Origin: a virus
IMG/VR virus record: IMGVR_UViG_3300008262_000025
Coordinates: 1-64,000 of that record
Reading direction: 5' to 3' (one strand)
DNA: 64,000 bases
A model generated the notes under the pieces. It made no database searches. It had not been told where the DNA came from and saw nothing but the letters and a program-made list of their open reading frames with translations. The translations under genes were made by a program, and so were the position numbers. This document shows, piece after piece, positions 1 through 12,400 of this stretch (position 1 is its first letter; each line of letters begins with the position of its first letter).

Positions 1-872
1 AAGAGGCTGATGATAAAACAGATTATGATTTTAAATATAGAGGTAATGGTCAACAACATAATAAGAACTTAGAGTTTTTAAATTCATTAGCAGATGAAGG
101 TACTGAAGAAGATGCTGATTTACAAACTGCAAAAACTGAGTTAGAAAAAGAATTAACTAAAAAAAGAGATGATTTAAAATCACAAATAAAATCAGAAACA
201 TTTAATCCTACTCCTTATGTAGAAGTAGATAAAGGTGATGGAAGTGGAAAACCAAAAATGATGCTTCTTGTACCTCAAGAAGAATTAGAAAATGCATTTA
301 AAGATTATGTAAAATCACAAATACCTTATTTAAAAGATGTAATTATTAAAGATATAAAACAAGGTATTATATCTTTTGATTTAATTTTTGAAAATGGATT
401 TACATTTGATAGAGGTGAATTTCCACTTGTAAAAGGTTCACTGGGTGGTATGATAGTTACTGATGCTAACTTATCAGAATATAAAGTAGCAATAGATTGG
501 ATTATTTCAGAAGAATATAAAGCAGAACTTGCAAAATTAGAACAAGAATCAAAAAAATCAGGTAAGTTAACTCAAACTCCAGTAGAATTTGGAGAAGAAA
601 TGTCCCCAACTGAAGGTATATGGTATAAATCTAAACCTGCATCTAATCATAATTCAATAGTTGAGTTTTATGATAACAATGAATTTTCAATAATTTTAGA
701 TGAAAAAGTTATTGGTAGAATTTTAAATATGGACCCAGGTATACTGATGTTCCCTATTATAAATGATGAAACAGGAGAAAGAATAGATAACCAAAATCCA
801 AGTGAAATTATAAGAAAAATGGTCAAGAACAAGTTAAAACTAAATCTATTGAAGAACAAAAAGCTGAGATAG
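1..872 (+). CDS. Giant virion/polyvalent protein, upstream-frame segment (5' truncated by window)
   Basis: The frame is open from base 3 to the stop at 870-872, with no start inside the window; the internal ATG at 258 is not a credible start because coding continues upstream of it. The product is lysine/glutamate rich and hydrophilic, with a KSGKLT motif encoded at 555-572 that recurs in the neighbouring giant proteins. After about 816 the translation becomes low complexity and stops, while the -1 frame opens with a smooth continuation into the next feature. I therefore read the two as one gene joined by a frameshift, either programmed or a sequence error in the A5 run at 815-819. No enzymatic domain is recognisable in this piece. 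Confidence 0.75.
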   Translation, partial: EADDKTDYDFKYRGNGQQHNKNLEFLNSLADEGTEEDADLQTAKTELEKELTKKRDDLKSQIKSETFNPTPYVEVDKGDGSGKPKMMLLVPQEELENAFKDYVKSQIPYLKDVIIKDIKQGIISFDLIFENGFTFDRGEFPLVKGSLGGMIVTDANLSEYKVAIDWIISEEYKAELAKLEQESKKSGKLTQTPVEFGEEMSPTEGIWYKSKPASNHNSIVEFYDNNEFSIILDEKVIGRILNMDPGILMFPIINDETGERIDNQNPSEIIRKMVKNKLKLNLLKNKKLR

Positions 873-3800
873 AAAGAAGAAAAAAACTATCTGGATGGAT
901 TGCATCTTATGAATTAGCAAAAATTGCAAAAGAAGAAGGTGTTGATTTATCTAAATTATCTAGAGAAGAATATGCAGAATATGCTATTAAAAACTATTTA
1001 AAAATAGATGATACTCAACTTAGAACTAATCCAAAACATAGAAATGCTACAACTGTACAAGAAGTTGGAGATATTATAAAAGCAGATAGAGCTTCTTTAA
1101 CAGAAGAAACTAAAAAAGCATTTGATTCATTTTATAGAGCAATGATGGCTATTGTTAATAAGCCTCAAGCAGAAAGATATTTAGCTCAAAGTGTAAGATT
1201 ATATTCAGGTACTAAAGATTCTGATTCTTGGTTATATTTTGGCATAAATAATGGAACAAATACTAATGAAAATTTTACACATAAAAGTTATTTTTCATTA
1301 AAAGATCTTAATGATTTTTCTCCAGAAATGTTTAAAGACTTTATGATTGAACTTCAAAAAAGAGGTTATAATGGTGATGTTAAAATATTTCAAGATTTAG
1401 AAGTTCAAGGTCCATCATTAAGTGATCAAGTTGTAATGCATGGATATTCAGAAGCAGATGCTAAACTAGCATTAGAAGTAGCTAAAGAATTTTATGGAGA
1501 TAAAATATTAGAATCATCGTATGGTAAAGATGAAATTATAAATGGTAAAAGTAAATCTTATAGTCAAATACTTTCTGATAAAATTAAAAATGAAATTGAT
1601 TCTAAAAATGTTGATGAAGAATTAGCTGCATTAGAATCTCAATCTGAAGTAGATCAAGAATATCAAGACTTTATTAATGGTATTATTACTGGTGAACGTA
1701 TTAAATCAATAGGTGAAAAACTTGCTACTAATAGAACTAACGAATTAACTGATTTTGAAAATCAGATATTAAAAGATGAAAAAGGAAAACAATTAATAGA
1801 TGAATATTTAGCAAAAAGAAAACAAGCTGAAGATAAAAAAGAAAAGAAAAGTGAATATACCGCAAAAGAGTTTATACAAAAATATTTAAATTATGAATTT
1901 AAAGATGATAGTGGTAAAACATATAAATTAGAATTCTTAGATAAGTATTTAGATTTTCTTAAATTAGCAGATGCTAATAATACTATCATTAGAGTAATTA
2001 ACGATAAAAATCAACAAGGTAAAATCTTTGCTCAAGGTAATGTTATTACTATTAATGTTTATCATTTTAATGATCAATCTCAAAAACTTATTATTGATGA
2101 TAAAATATTAAGTGAATTATTTGTACATGAAACTATACATACATTTATTGGATCAAGTTTAAAAACTAATAATGCATTCTTTAATGAGATGAAAGGTTTT
2201 GTTTTAAGTATGGGTAATTCTAATGACTTAACAGAAGCTCTTGATGGTATTGCTGATAATATTAAAGCTCAAATTAGACAAGTTAATAAATTAGAAGATA
2301 GTCCAGAAAAAGTAAAAAAACTTAATATTTTAAAACGTGCATTAGAATCTATAAACTATTCTAAAAACACTATTCTTGATAAACTAAAAGAATATGAAAA
2401 AGATAAAGTTAAAATTTCTCCTGAGGCTGCTCTTAAAAACGCAGAGGCTTTAGGTCTAGAAGAGTTTATTGTTTTAGCTTTATCTGAACCTGAGTTTGCA
2501 TTTTATTTGAATACAGTGCCATCTGATAAAGCTACAGAGGATGGTCCTAGTATGTCTATGTGGCAAGTACTTAAAAAGATATTATTTAAAATACTTGATG
2601 CTGTATTAAATAATAAAAGTAGATTAGCAGAATTAAATAATATGCTTGATAGACATTTAGCTAAAACAGCTAAAGGTTTAGATTTAATTAATATTCAAGA
2701 ATATTTTGATTTAGGATACATACTTGATAAAGGTATATATACAATTAATATTGGTACAGAGGTTAGAGATATTGTAATTCTTGATATGGAAGGTGATAAT
2801 ATTATATATACTTTTCCTAATGTATTAAGTGATCCAAGAATAAAATATACAATGTCTAAAGAAGAGTTTTATAATAGTGATCCTGTATTAAATGAAAACT
2901 TTAGATTTGAAGAATTTATAAATCAATTAAATAATTTAGAACTTACACCTGATAACTTTCAAAAAGAATTTCAAAGATTAAAAGATCAAGTATTATATGA
3001 TCATCTATCTATAGATACTAAATCTAAAATTGATGAAATACTTGATAGTATACAAGAGCAAATTGAAGCTGATATTAAAGATGATAGATTAGATAATTTT
3101 GCTGATCAAATTGAAAAGAAAAAGTTAATATCAGAAATAGAAGGTATATTAAATAACGCATCTACTGAATTTGGTATTGATAGTGATCAGTTTAAAACTT
3201 TAAGCAGAAAAGCTTTACTTAGAATTAAAGAAATATCTGATAATGTAAATGATATTCAAAATGATAATTTTATTAAACTTGCTAAGTTAACTGAGTTTAG
3301 TGATTCTTTTAAACATATCTTTACAGAATTAGAAAATATAAAAGAGGTTTTAAATAATAAAATAATTGAAACTATAAAAGATAAGTTATCAAAAGAAACT
3401 AATTTAAATATGTTACTTCGCATAAGAAATAATTATTTAAAAGGAGTAAATAAATTAAAAGATGCTTTTAATAACGAAGCTAATAGATTAAAAACACAAT
3501 TAAATGATGATGATTATGAACTTCAGTTAATTATTAATTCTACTAATTTAGATAATATTGAAGAGAGATTAGAAAGAGAATTTATATCTAGATTGTCTGA
3601 TGATGATATTAAAAATACATCTGGTGTAAGATATGCTCAAATTATTAAAGATGGTAAAGTTAATAGATACTTATATACAATAAAAGGAATTACTGAAAAT
3701 GGTTATTTATTAGAAGATGGTAATAATAAAATATTAGAATTTTCATTTGATGAAGTAATTGATTTATCTGAAAAATCAGCTTATTATCAAGGGTATTCTA

Positions 3801-6376
3801 ATAAAGAAGAAATTTTTGATGAAGATTATGCTAGATCTATCTTATTTGATTCAGTAAAAATAAATAGTAAAACTTATATTAATGATCTTCTTAATCATAC
3901 AATTTTAAAAAATTTAACTGTATTAAGATTTCCTGATAATCCATATGATATTGCTAAATCAATAGCATTAATATTAAATAATATACCTAATGATATAATT
4001 GACCTTAATAATAAAAAGAATGATGATATTAAAAAATTACTTAAAGAATTAATTATTAAAGCTGCTGAAAAAACTGAATCTGGAAATTATAAATTAAATT
4101 CAGATCAAGTAGAAAAATTAGTTAAAGAACTTTCAGATAAGTTAATAAGAGATCCTCGTTTTGATAGAGAACTAAAACCTATTAGTGGTTCAAAATTATT
4201 TAGTTCATTCCTTAATAGTTTAAGTGAAGAACAAAGACAAAAGACTAACTTAGGAGGTAACATTAGAATTTCTGTTAATGTTTCAACTAGAGCTAATAAG
4301 CTTAAGGATAAAATGAAAAGTACATCTAAAGATAACATAGATGAAAAACTTAGACTAGGTTTAATTAAAGCTAATACTACTAAAAAAGAAGCATTTGAAA
4401 ATAATGAAGAAGTAATTGGTATTCATATGTGGGAGGACATCTCAGTTGATTATGAAATTAATGTAGCTAGAGAAGGTGCAAAACCAAACTGGGTTAGAAT
4501 AGGTAGTGCTAGAAATCCTTATGCTTATAAAGCAATTAAAAGAGGTATAGGTGGACTTAATTCAACTGAAGTAGTTAGGAGTCCAGCTCATATATATTTA
4601 GAATATAGTAAAGAAACTAATCAAGATGAAAAGAATAAACTTGTTGATGAGTTTAATAATTTATATTCTGTAAACAATCAACCTGTAGATAATGCTACAT
4701 TTGAAGCAATTGGTAAATCATGGTTAAAACAAAAGAAATTATATGATGCGTTAAGTAAAAAGTTTAAAGAACAAGGTGATAAAGGTTTTACTATTGAAGG
4801 TGAAGAGTTAAGTAACATAATGTCATTCTCATTTACTGGTGGTAATTTTGATTTTGTTAAAAGACCTGATTCAAGAAAAACATTAAATCAAATAGCTAAA
4901 GAAGATAATAATAATGTAGAGTTATTTAAAATAGAAACTGAAGATGGTGTAAGAGAATTTGCTGTTGTTGATTTAGGTGATACTAAAAAATCAGAAAAAA
5001 GTAGAAGAGATATTTATAATACTGTAGATGGTAAATCTATAGAAGGCGTTAGCCGTTATGACTATTTAGATATTAATCAAAAACAAAATTATGGTAGATA
5101 TTGGTTAGTAATGAAAGATGTTACTGGTCAACTTAGATTCTTATGGTTAAAACCTAGAAAAGCTAAAACTACTGATTTAAATAAATTTACTGATTCTATT
5201 AATAAAAGAGTTAATGAGTATAATGAAGGTAAAATAAACAAGAGTCAATTAGAAAACTTTGTTAGAGATGAATACAGAAAAAGTATTTATTTAGCATTAC
5301 CTGCTTTACCAGAACTTAATTCCATTAATACATTCTTAAATATTGAATTTAATAAAGATGGTAAAACTTTAAAAAAAGATAAAAATGGAGCATATGTATT
5401 TAATTTAAAAATAGATCCTCAAACTCCTAACTTAAGTCCAACTCCAAAAATGTTTGTTAATAATTTAAATTTAACAGATGGTTCATCATTTATAAGTAGT
5501 TTATTTACAAATAGTAAAATAGCGTTAAAGAATATTAATACTAATTTTATGGCTATTACTGAAGATAATATACGAATATCATTTGATCAATTTGAAGATA
5601 TGGATAAATCAAAGATTCAAGATTTTATAATGGATATATTTGAGATACCTGTTAATTCTAATATTTATAGTACTAATAGATTATTAACTAATATTTCTGA
5701 TGATATTACTTTAGAACAAGAACAAGAAGAAGAATTAGAATTTGAACAAGAGGAAGAAGATGATTTATTATCTAATTTAACTGAACAGGAAAAAGAACTC
5801 TATTATAATTTAATGCAAATTGATCCTTATGCAGCTAATATAATTAATGCAACTAAAGAAGATAATTTTATAACTAATGCTGGTAATATAACACCAGATA
5901 ACGTTAGTAAAAAATTAGGAATAAGTAAAGATCAAGCTAAAAGAAGTTTACAATTATTAGTAGATTCTGGATACTTAATTAAGAGTGGTAAGTATTACAA
6001 GTTAAATGAAAACTTTGGAATAGAAGAAGAATTTGAAGCTAAAGAAGATATAATTCCTGAAGAAGATTTAAGTTTAAACGAAATTAGAGAAAAACTTTTA
6101 AATTTAGAATCTGATAAATTTTTAGGTAGATCAGTTAGAGGTAAAATTAATGAACAAGAATATAAAGATTTAACTAGTAAACTTGCTAGTAATACTCAAG
6201 ATTCTGATTTACGTAATCAAGTTGTAGACTTATTACTTCAATATTATCAAGAAGGTAAGTATACAGAAATAATTGATAAATTATTAGATGATACTAAATT
6301 AGGTAAACTAACTAAAACTATAGAAGAGGATCCAGATTTAATACGTAAGAAATTAAAAGGTTGTCCTAAAGGTTAA
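806..6376 (+). CDS. Giant virion/polyvalent protein, downstream-frame segment with zincin motif and winged helix
   Basis: This frame is open from the TGA at 803 to the stop at 6376 (about 1856 codons). The first ATG pair at 1142/1145 is internal to clear coding sequence (about 112 codons lie upstream of it), so it is probably not the true start. The frame most likely continues the preceding segment by a -1 shift near 812-820. Visible parts are: a zincin metalloprotease motif HETIH at 2126-2140, preceded by a beta-strand-rich stretch; long charged, helical and coiled-coil stretches; an acidic E/Q-rich run near 5720-5765; a winged-helix-like segment at about 5890-6000 (a Kx3LGI...A..SLQLLVDSGYL pattern); and a KLGKLT motif at 6296-6313 close to the C-terminus. 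Giant zincin-bearing proteins are typical of crAss-like phages. A function in transcription or ejection is inferred from the neighbours. Confidence 0.8.
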   Translation, partial: NYKKNGQEQVKTKSIEEQKAEIERRKKLSGWIASYELAKIAKEEGVDLSKLSREEYAEYAIKNYLKIDDTQLRTNPKHRNATTVQEVGDIIKADRASLTEETKKAFDSFYRAMMAIVNKPQAERYLAQSVRLYSGTKDSDSWLYFGINNGTNTNENFTHKSYFSLKDLNDFSPEMFKDFMIELQKRGYNGDVKIFQDLEVQGPSLSDQVVMHGYSEADAKLALEVAKEFYGDKILESSYGKDEIINGKSKSYSQILSDKIKNEIDSKNVDEELAALESQSEVDQEYQDFINGIITGERIKSIGEKLATNRTNELTDFENQILKDEKGKQLIDEYLAKRKQAEDKKEKKSEYTAKEFIQKYLNYEFKDDSGKTYKLEFLDKYLDFLKLADANNTIIRVINDKNQQGKIFAQGNVITINVYHFNDQSQKLIIDDKILSELFVHETIHTFIGSSLKTNNAFFNEMKGFVLSMGNSNDLTEALDGIADNIKAQIRQVNKLEDSPEKVKKLNILKRALESINYSKNTILDKLKEYEKDKVKISPEAALKNAEALGLEEFIVLALSEPEFAFYLNTVPSDKATEDGPSMSMWQVLKKILFKILDAVLNNKSRLAELNNMLDRHLAKTAKGLDLINIQEYFDLGYILDKGIYTINIGTEVRDIVILDMEGDNIIYTFPNVLSDPRIKYTMSKEEFYNSDPVLNENFRFEEFINQLNNLELTPDNFQKEFQRLKDQVLYDHLSIDTKSKIDEILDSIQEQIEADIKDDRLDNFADQIEKKKLISEIEGILNNASTEFGIDSDQFKTLSRKALLRIKEISDNVNDIQNDNFIKLAKLTEFSDSFKHIFTELENIKEVLNNKIIETIKDKLSKETNLNMLLRIRNNYLKGVNKLKDAFNNEANRLKTQLNDDDYELQLIINSTNLDNIEERLEREFISRLSDDDIKNTSGVRYAQIIKDGKVNRYLYTIKGITENGYLLEDGNNKILEFSFDEVIDLSEKSAYYQGYSNKEEIFDEDYARSILFDSVKINSKTYINDLLNHTILKNLTVLRFPDNPYDIAKSIALILNNIPNDIIDLNNKKNDDIKKLLKELIIKAAEKTESGNYKLNSDQVEKLVKELSDKLIRDPRFDRELKPISGSKLFSSFLNSLSEEQRQKTNLGGNIRISVNVSTRANKLKDKMKSTSKDNIDEKLRLGLIKANTTKKEAFENNEEVIGIHMWEDISVDYEINVAREGAKPNWVRIGSARNPYAYKAIKRGIGGLNSTEVVRSPAHIYLEYSKETNQDEKNKLVDEFNNLYSVNNQPVDNATFEAIGKSWLKQKKLYDALSKKFKEQGDKGFTIEGEELSNIMSFSFTGGNFDFVKRPDSRKTLNQIAKEDNNNVELFKIETEDGVREFAVVDLGDTKKSEKSRRDIYNTVDGKSIEGVSRYDYLDINQKQNYGRYWLVMKDVTGQLRFLWLKPRKAKTTDLNKFTDSINKRVNEYNEGKINKSQLENFVRDEYRKSIYLALPALPELNSINTFLNIEFNKDGKTLKKDKNGAYVFNLKIDPQTPNLSPTPKMFVNNLNLTDGSSFISSLFTNSKIALKNINTNFMAITEDNIRISFDQFEDMDKSKIQDFIMDIFEIPVNSNIYSTNRLLTNISDDITLEQEQEEELEFEQEEEDDLLSNLTEQEKELYYNLMQIDPYAANIINATKEDNFITNAGNITPDNVSKKLGISKDQAKRSLQLLVDSGYLIKSGKYYKLNENFGIEEEFEAKEDIIPEEDLSLNEIREKLLNLESDKFLGRSVRGKINEQEYKDLTSKLASNTQDSDLRNQVVDLLLQYYQEGKYTEIIDKLLDDTKLGKLTKTIEEDPDLIRKKLKGCPKG
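810..824 (+). other. Probable -1 frameshift site joining two frames of a giant gene
   Basis: Upstream codons run ata-aga-aaa-atg; slipping back one base within the A run gives aag-aaa-aat-ggt, which enters the long downstream frame. The downstream frame has stops at 788 and 803, so the switch must occur between 803 and about 860. A weak slippery string (A-AGA-AAA) is present, but I do not see a strong pseudoknot. A one-base deletion or insertion in the A5 tract, or a true mutation, would look identical. Confidence 0.5.
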
Positions 6377-6387
6377 TAAATAAAAAA

Positions 6388-6413
6388 GGGTAGATTTTTA
6401 GTCTACCCTTTTT
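6388..6413. terminator. Bidirectional terminator between convergent giant genes
   Basis: The stem GGGTAGA (6388-6394) pairs with TCTACCC (6402-6408) around a 7-base loop. It is flanked by A6 on the left and T5 on the right, so each strand sees a hairpin followed by a U run. It lies in the 57-base gap between the plus-strand giant gene and the minus-strand giant gene. Confidence 0.9.
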
Positions 6414-6433
6414 CTTTTTATAAAACCTAACTA

Positions 6434-9400
6434 TTAAAACGTTCTATTTAAATTCTTTGTCATTTCATCTAAGTTAGTTGCACTAGTAATATTACCAAAT
6501 AGTTTTAAACCTTTAGCATATAATTTGCTATCACCTTTTTTAAATATACCTTGCTCTTTTTCATATACTGCAAAAGGATCAGCAACTTGTGATAGAAAAC
6601 TATAAGCTCTATCTACAGTACCATTAAATGCAGTTGGACTTTTAAAAAGCTTCCAGTTATCACCAAAGAAACTAGGTACAGGAGCTAATGAACCAATTTC
6701 TTTTCTAAGTCTAGTAAGTTCATATAAAGCTAAAGCTCTAAATGCTGATACATCTTCATCATCTTCATCATCACCTATAGCTAATACAGCAACTAATAAT
6801 CCTAATAATAAATAAATACCTAATTCCATAGTTGCTCTTCTAACGTTAGCTTCTTCAAATGGTTGTAAACCTGTATCTTGTTTAGTACCACGGAAACTAT
6901 TCATAAACATTGTACTTAATTTTTTCCAATCAGTAAATAAGTAACTAAAAAATGTTATATAATAACCTTGTCTAATAACACCTACTTCTTCATTTCTATA
7001 AAGTTTACCCCATCTTCTTCTAGCCATAGGTACTAAGAACTTTCTATACATCATAAGTAATCTACCAAATACATTTCTTTGTATGTGAGTTTTATCAAAT
7101 GTAGCATAGTTACCTTGAAGATCTTTATTAATACCATGAAGTTTAGCTCTAATCTGCATATTCTTTTTACTTCTTAAAAAAGGAACACCATCTATATCTT
7201 TTATACCTTTTGCTATAACTTTACCATCAGCATCAAGTTCCATAGATGTTAATAAAGTATCTTTAATTTTATTAAATTCTACTTTTGCTTTTTTCTTTTC
7301 ATCATAAGTAAGTTCAGATCCTTTATCATTAGTTTTCTTTTGCATGTAATCTTCTATGCTATATACTTCACCATTAATAACTTTATAACTATTAAGTAAA
7401 GCATACATTGATGTAGCAGCAGCTTCAATTTCACCTATGTTATTATTAATAAACCAAGTACTTGATCTTAATGCTAAATTAAGTTTTGATGCAGTTAAAT
7501 CATTACCATATTCATCTTGGAATGTACCTTGTAAAGCATCATACATATCAAACAATTGACCTGATAAAGTTTCTCTTGATATCTTACCAAAATCTTTTAC
7601 CATATCCATAGTAAGTGATCCTATCTTATTACTACCATAATATACTAATTTTTTAGCATAACCCCAATCTTTAAGATTATAATGATCAGCGGCCCAACCT
7701 TCTAAGAATATTTGTGTATTAGCTTGTAAGTAGTTAGCAAAACCTTTAATCCAACCAGTAGATGTAATACCACCTATTTGAGCATACGATGCTGCAGTCA
7801 TAAGACCATCTAATAACTTATCTACTCTTACAGGCCCTACTACAGGAATGTTATAATTGATTTCATTATTCTGATCATCAAAGAATTGCATTTCAGTAAA
7901 TGATCTAAGTAATGCACCTTCATAAGTTTCACCTTCTTTGCGTACAAACTTTTCTATACCTAGTTTTTTAGCAACAGCATCGATCATTTTATTACCTTGT
8001 GCATCTCTTTCTATAGCACCACCTTCAGTTGATTTATCTCTTTTATTAATTAAATTTAAGATAGCTCTCATTTGAGGTAATATTTCACTCTTAGCTTTAA
8101 ATCTTTCTGCTTGTTGTATATAAGATAATATAGAGCTTACAACGTCTCTACTGACATTTTCTATATCAATGTGATATACATGTCTAAACGGAAGAGATCT
8201 ATTCTCTAATGATGTACTATAAGTTGCAGTACCTTCAATTAGTTGATCTTCATCTAAATCTATATCTTCACCAGATGTAGATAAATGTCTCATTATATTA
8301 TCATTTTCTATTTCTCTAGTAGCTTTATTTCCAAATTTAGTTTGCCACCAAGATCCAACTCTTTGTTTAAATTTACCTTCTATTAATTCTTCTCTACCAC
8401 TCTTATAAATATACGGTAATCTGTTACCTAATCTGTAAGCAGCAGGCATTTCTGCTTGTGCTTCTTTGTACTTTTTCATAATAACATTATAAAACTCTTT
8501 CCATTTAGGATCAAGTTGTTCATATTTAGAGTTTACCCATAAATGTTTTTTAGGTAACATATATCCTAATTGATCTGTGACTTTATCAAGATCAGTTCTA
8601 ATATATTCTTCTTTTATCTCTGGTGATTTATATAAATAATTAGGAAGTAATTTTACACCTTCAGTTAAAGTTTCATCAATTAATAAATATCCTGATTCTT
8701 TTTTTATTTCTTTATCTTCTTTGTGATTTTTTAAAAACCATTCTGTTTTTTCTAATTCAGCATTAAGAGCTTTATCGTTATAATTAGGATAGATTTGTTT
8801 AATCTTTTCTAATTCATTTTTTCTATCTATTTTGTAACGTTCAGAAATTTTATTAGTTTTATAAGTAGGTACTGTAGTCATCCATGCTCTAATAGGACTA
8901 TAAATAATTTCACCTTCTTTAGTATATTCAACATGATTATTTATATACCATTCAGATTCTTCAAAAAGTATACCATTACTTTCAGCCTTAGCTTGTTCTA
9001 ATTCATATCTTTTATAATATTCTGAATTAGGAACATATTCAACTATTTGATCAATAGCTTCATCAATACCATTTTTTATTTGAAAGAATAAATTCCAAGA
9101 TGGATCTTCTTGTCTTTGTTCACGTGTTACTTTATTAAGTAAGAATAGTTCATTTAATTCTTCTTCTAATTCTTTTAATCGAGCAATTACATCATTAGGT
9201 ATAACTTTAGTATCAACGTGAGTACCACCAAGTCTATATGGTTTTAATAAATCATTTATTTCTTCATTAATTTCATACTCATCATTTTTAGTATTATTTA
9301 ATTCATATTCTTCAAACCATGAATCTATTTTATTAGTAAATGTTTTAAAATTAATTACCTCATCACTTAATAACTTAATTTCATCCATTAAATCATAATC

Positions 9401-12400
9401 ATCATTATTCTTTGCATACTTAAGAACTTTTTTAAGTTTTCTTAAATATTTAACTTTATCAAATAATGAGTCATCTATTTTAACTTCAGTATTTTCTTCT
9501 AACCATAATAAATATTTATCTGGTTCTGTTTCAAATTTAAGTTTAGCTCTTCTTCTTTCATCTTCAAATCTTTCATAATTAACAACAAAACGATGTCTCT
9601 TATTATATTCTGTATTAAATTCTTGAATTCTAATTGCAATTTTTAAATCGTCACCTTCTTTTTTAATACCATCTTTATCATATATAGAACCTAATAATTT
9701 ATATTCAATATCTAATTCTCTTAAAGCTGCTAAGTCATCATCACTAAGTTCAATAGATCTATGCTTAACTCTATCTTTAATATTATCCATCATACTAATA
9801 ATTTCATCACGTCTCTTCTTAGCTTCTATACCAATTTCATCTTTAGTAAATAAATCATCCATTTTATAATAATCATCAATATTAGGACGTTCCATATTTT
9901 TATTTACCCAAGCTTTGTATTCTTTGTCAACTTTTCTAAATTCATCAAACTTTCCAGCTTCTTTAAGTTTTCTCATTCTATATTGATAATGCTTAATGAT
10001 ATTAGTATAAGTCATTTCGTCTTCAACAGTTTTTCCATCATCATTTACATAAGTAAATTTCTTTCTACCATATTCACTTACAAGATTTACTGTTTCAGCT
10101 AATATTAATTTACCTGTAACTGGATCTCTTACCCATTCTTTTACAGTTTCAAGTATAGGATCATAAAACTTTTGAGGGTTATCACCTTGATTAGGTAAAA
10201 AGTTAAACGCACTTTGATCAAATACAGCAGATGATAATTTCTTTGCTGCTTGTTGTATTTCAAGTGCAATATCTTTCATATTCCATTCTGCTTCAGTAAG
10301 ATGGAATTTTAACATCATAGCATAAGAAGATAATATACCACTACTAGTACTAATAGGAGCAGTAAGAAATCTTTCAATAAAACCAATATCTCTATTAAGT
10401 TGTTTAAAATCTCTAACTAATGTACCAGCATCTCTAACTAATGTATCTTTAAACCTCTCCATGTTCTTTTTATACCTATCTTTGTAATACTTTAATTGAG
10501 TTTTAAATTTATCATTACTAGGATTTTCTTTAATCTTTTTTTCTAAGTCTTTTATTTTCTGCTCATATTGAATTTGCTTACCTTTAATAAAATCATCTAC
10601 AGATTTATTTAAATTTTCATTTAAATACATCTCAAGATTATTACCAAGTAATCTTTCCATTTCATATTGATAACGTACATCAAGAAGTTTTTTCTTAATT
10701 TCTATAGCTGTCTCTAACTCTTTAAATGAATCCATTTTCTTAATTTCATTTAAATCTTTATCAGATGTTCCTTCTAATAAAGCATTCATTATTTCATCAA
10801 GAATATTATAATTCTCAGCTATTCTTCTTATATCTTCTATATCTCTAATAGCTTCACTAGATCCTATGTCTCCTTGATTATAACTATTAATAACTAATTC
10901 AAACTTATCATTAAGCCCTAACATATTTTCAGTACCATATAATTCAAGATAAGATGCATGTATAAAAGTATTTAAACTTCGTATTTTATCTAAATCTGAT
11001 ATGTCAGTTTTAAGTTTATTAATTTCAGTTTTTTGTTTATCTTGTTTTTTAGGATCTTTGTCTATAGATCTATTAATATCAGTTAATCTTTTTTCTAAAT
11101 AAATTTTAATATCATCAATTAATTTATTTATTCTTTGTTGTTTATTATCTAATAAAAGATCTACGTTAGCAAAATCTTCTTTTTCTTTTTTAACTTTTTC
11201 ATCACCAAACTTTGGATTATACTTAGATCTCATTCTTTCAAATGCTATTCTTTTAGCTTTATTATATACAAGAGCACCTTGATTACCAAATGGAGTATTA
11301 TAAAATGTTTTAATATTAATGCTGTAAGTCTTTTTAATTTTACCGTTTTCATCTAATGATGCTTCTATAGTTATTTTACCAGATGGTTGTTCATTTATTT
11401 TATAATCATTTACTTCTGATATTTCAAAGTGACCATCAATATATACTTCATTAACAATCTCACCTTTATCATTTTCATAACTATTTAAACCTACTTCAGG
11501 TACAGTAATAGGAATTAAGAATAAATCTTTAACTTCAAATCCTAATTCTTCTTCAAGTATTCTTTGATATAACATTAACTGTAAAGAATAACCTGCTTGT
11601 TTTTTTGAATTTAAACCAAATGTAAAATCTCTAACTATTTCATAATAAGGAGCTGCAGGTTTAGGTTCATAATGCATAGTTTTAAAGTCATAAATTTCTA
11701 CTTTACCTCTATATTCAGGGTCTACTGATTCATCATCTTCATAAATAACTAACATGTCTATTTGACCTGCTACGCTTACTTGTCTACTACCATCATTTAT
11801 ATCTAACATTTTATCAGTATGAACAAGTACTTCAGTAAGTATTCTACCTCCTCTTTCTTCAATCTGATTTTTCATTGAAACTATCTTATTATAAAAGTCT
11901 AAACTAGCATATAATCTATCAAGTTTCTTTTGATCTTCAGATAAAACAATAGCATCTTGTTTTTTTACTTTAGGTCTATCATTAAATCTAGGTAATAAAT
12001 TATCTTTACCAATTTTAGTTTCTAAATTGTTAATATCTTTTTCTAATTTTTTAATATCATTATTAACATCTATTGGATCTTTCTTTAATATCTTTTCAAT
12101 AAGTGAATGTACTTCAGTTCCTACTTCTCTTCTTACTTCTGAATTATATAAAACTTTAGTTAACTTATAAAATAATTCTTTATCAAAAGGTTCTTCTTGA
12201 ACAAGATTACCAAAAGCATCTTGAAAAGTAAAATTATCTGTTTCATTTTCTTCTCTATAAAAATTAAATCTATTATTTAATACAGCTGTAATAAAATCTT
12301 TTTTAGCAAGTTCAGTTAATGAATCAAACCAATCTTTACTTCTTTTATTACTTTGTATAATATATTTTATTAAATTCTCATCATCAAAATCTAAAAGATT

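Noticed and set aside
4105-4338. Minus-strand frame within the plus-strand giant
   Set aside because: It is a shadow of the zincin-bearing giant gene with a leucine/serine-rich, non-domain translation. The same holds for plus-strand frames at 16095, 18560, 29375, 43476, 44599, 50546, 52373, 53901 and 57609, and minus-strand frames at 668, 32570, 38116 and 52474.
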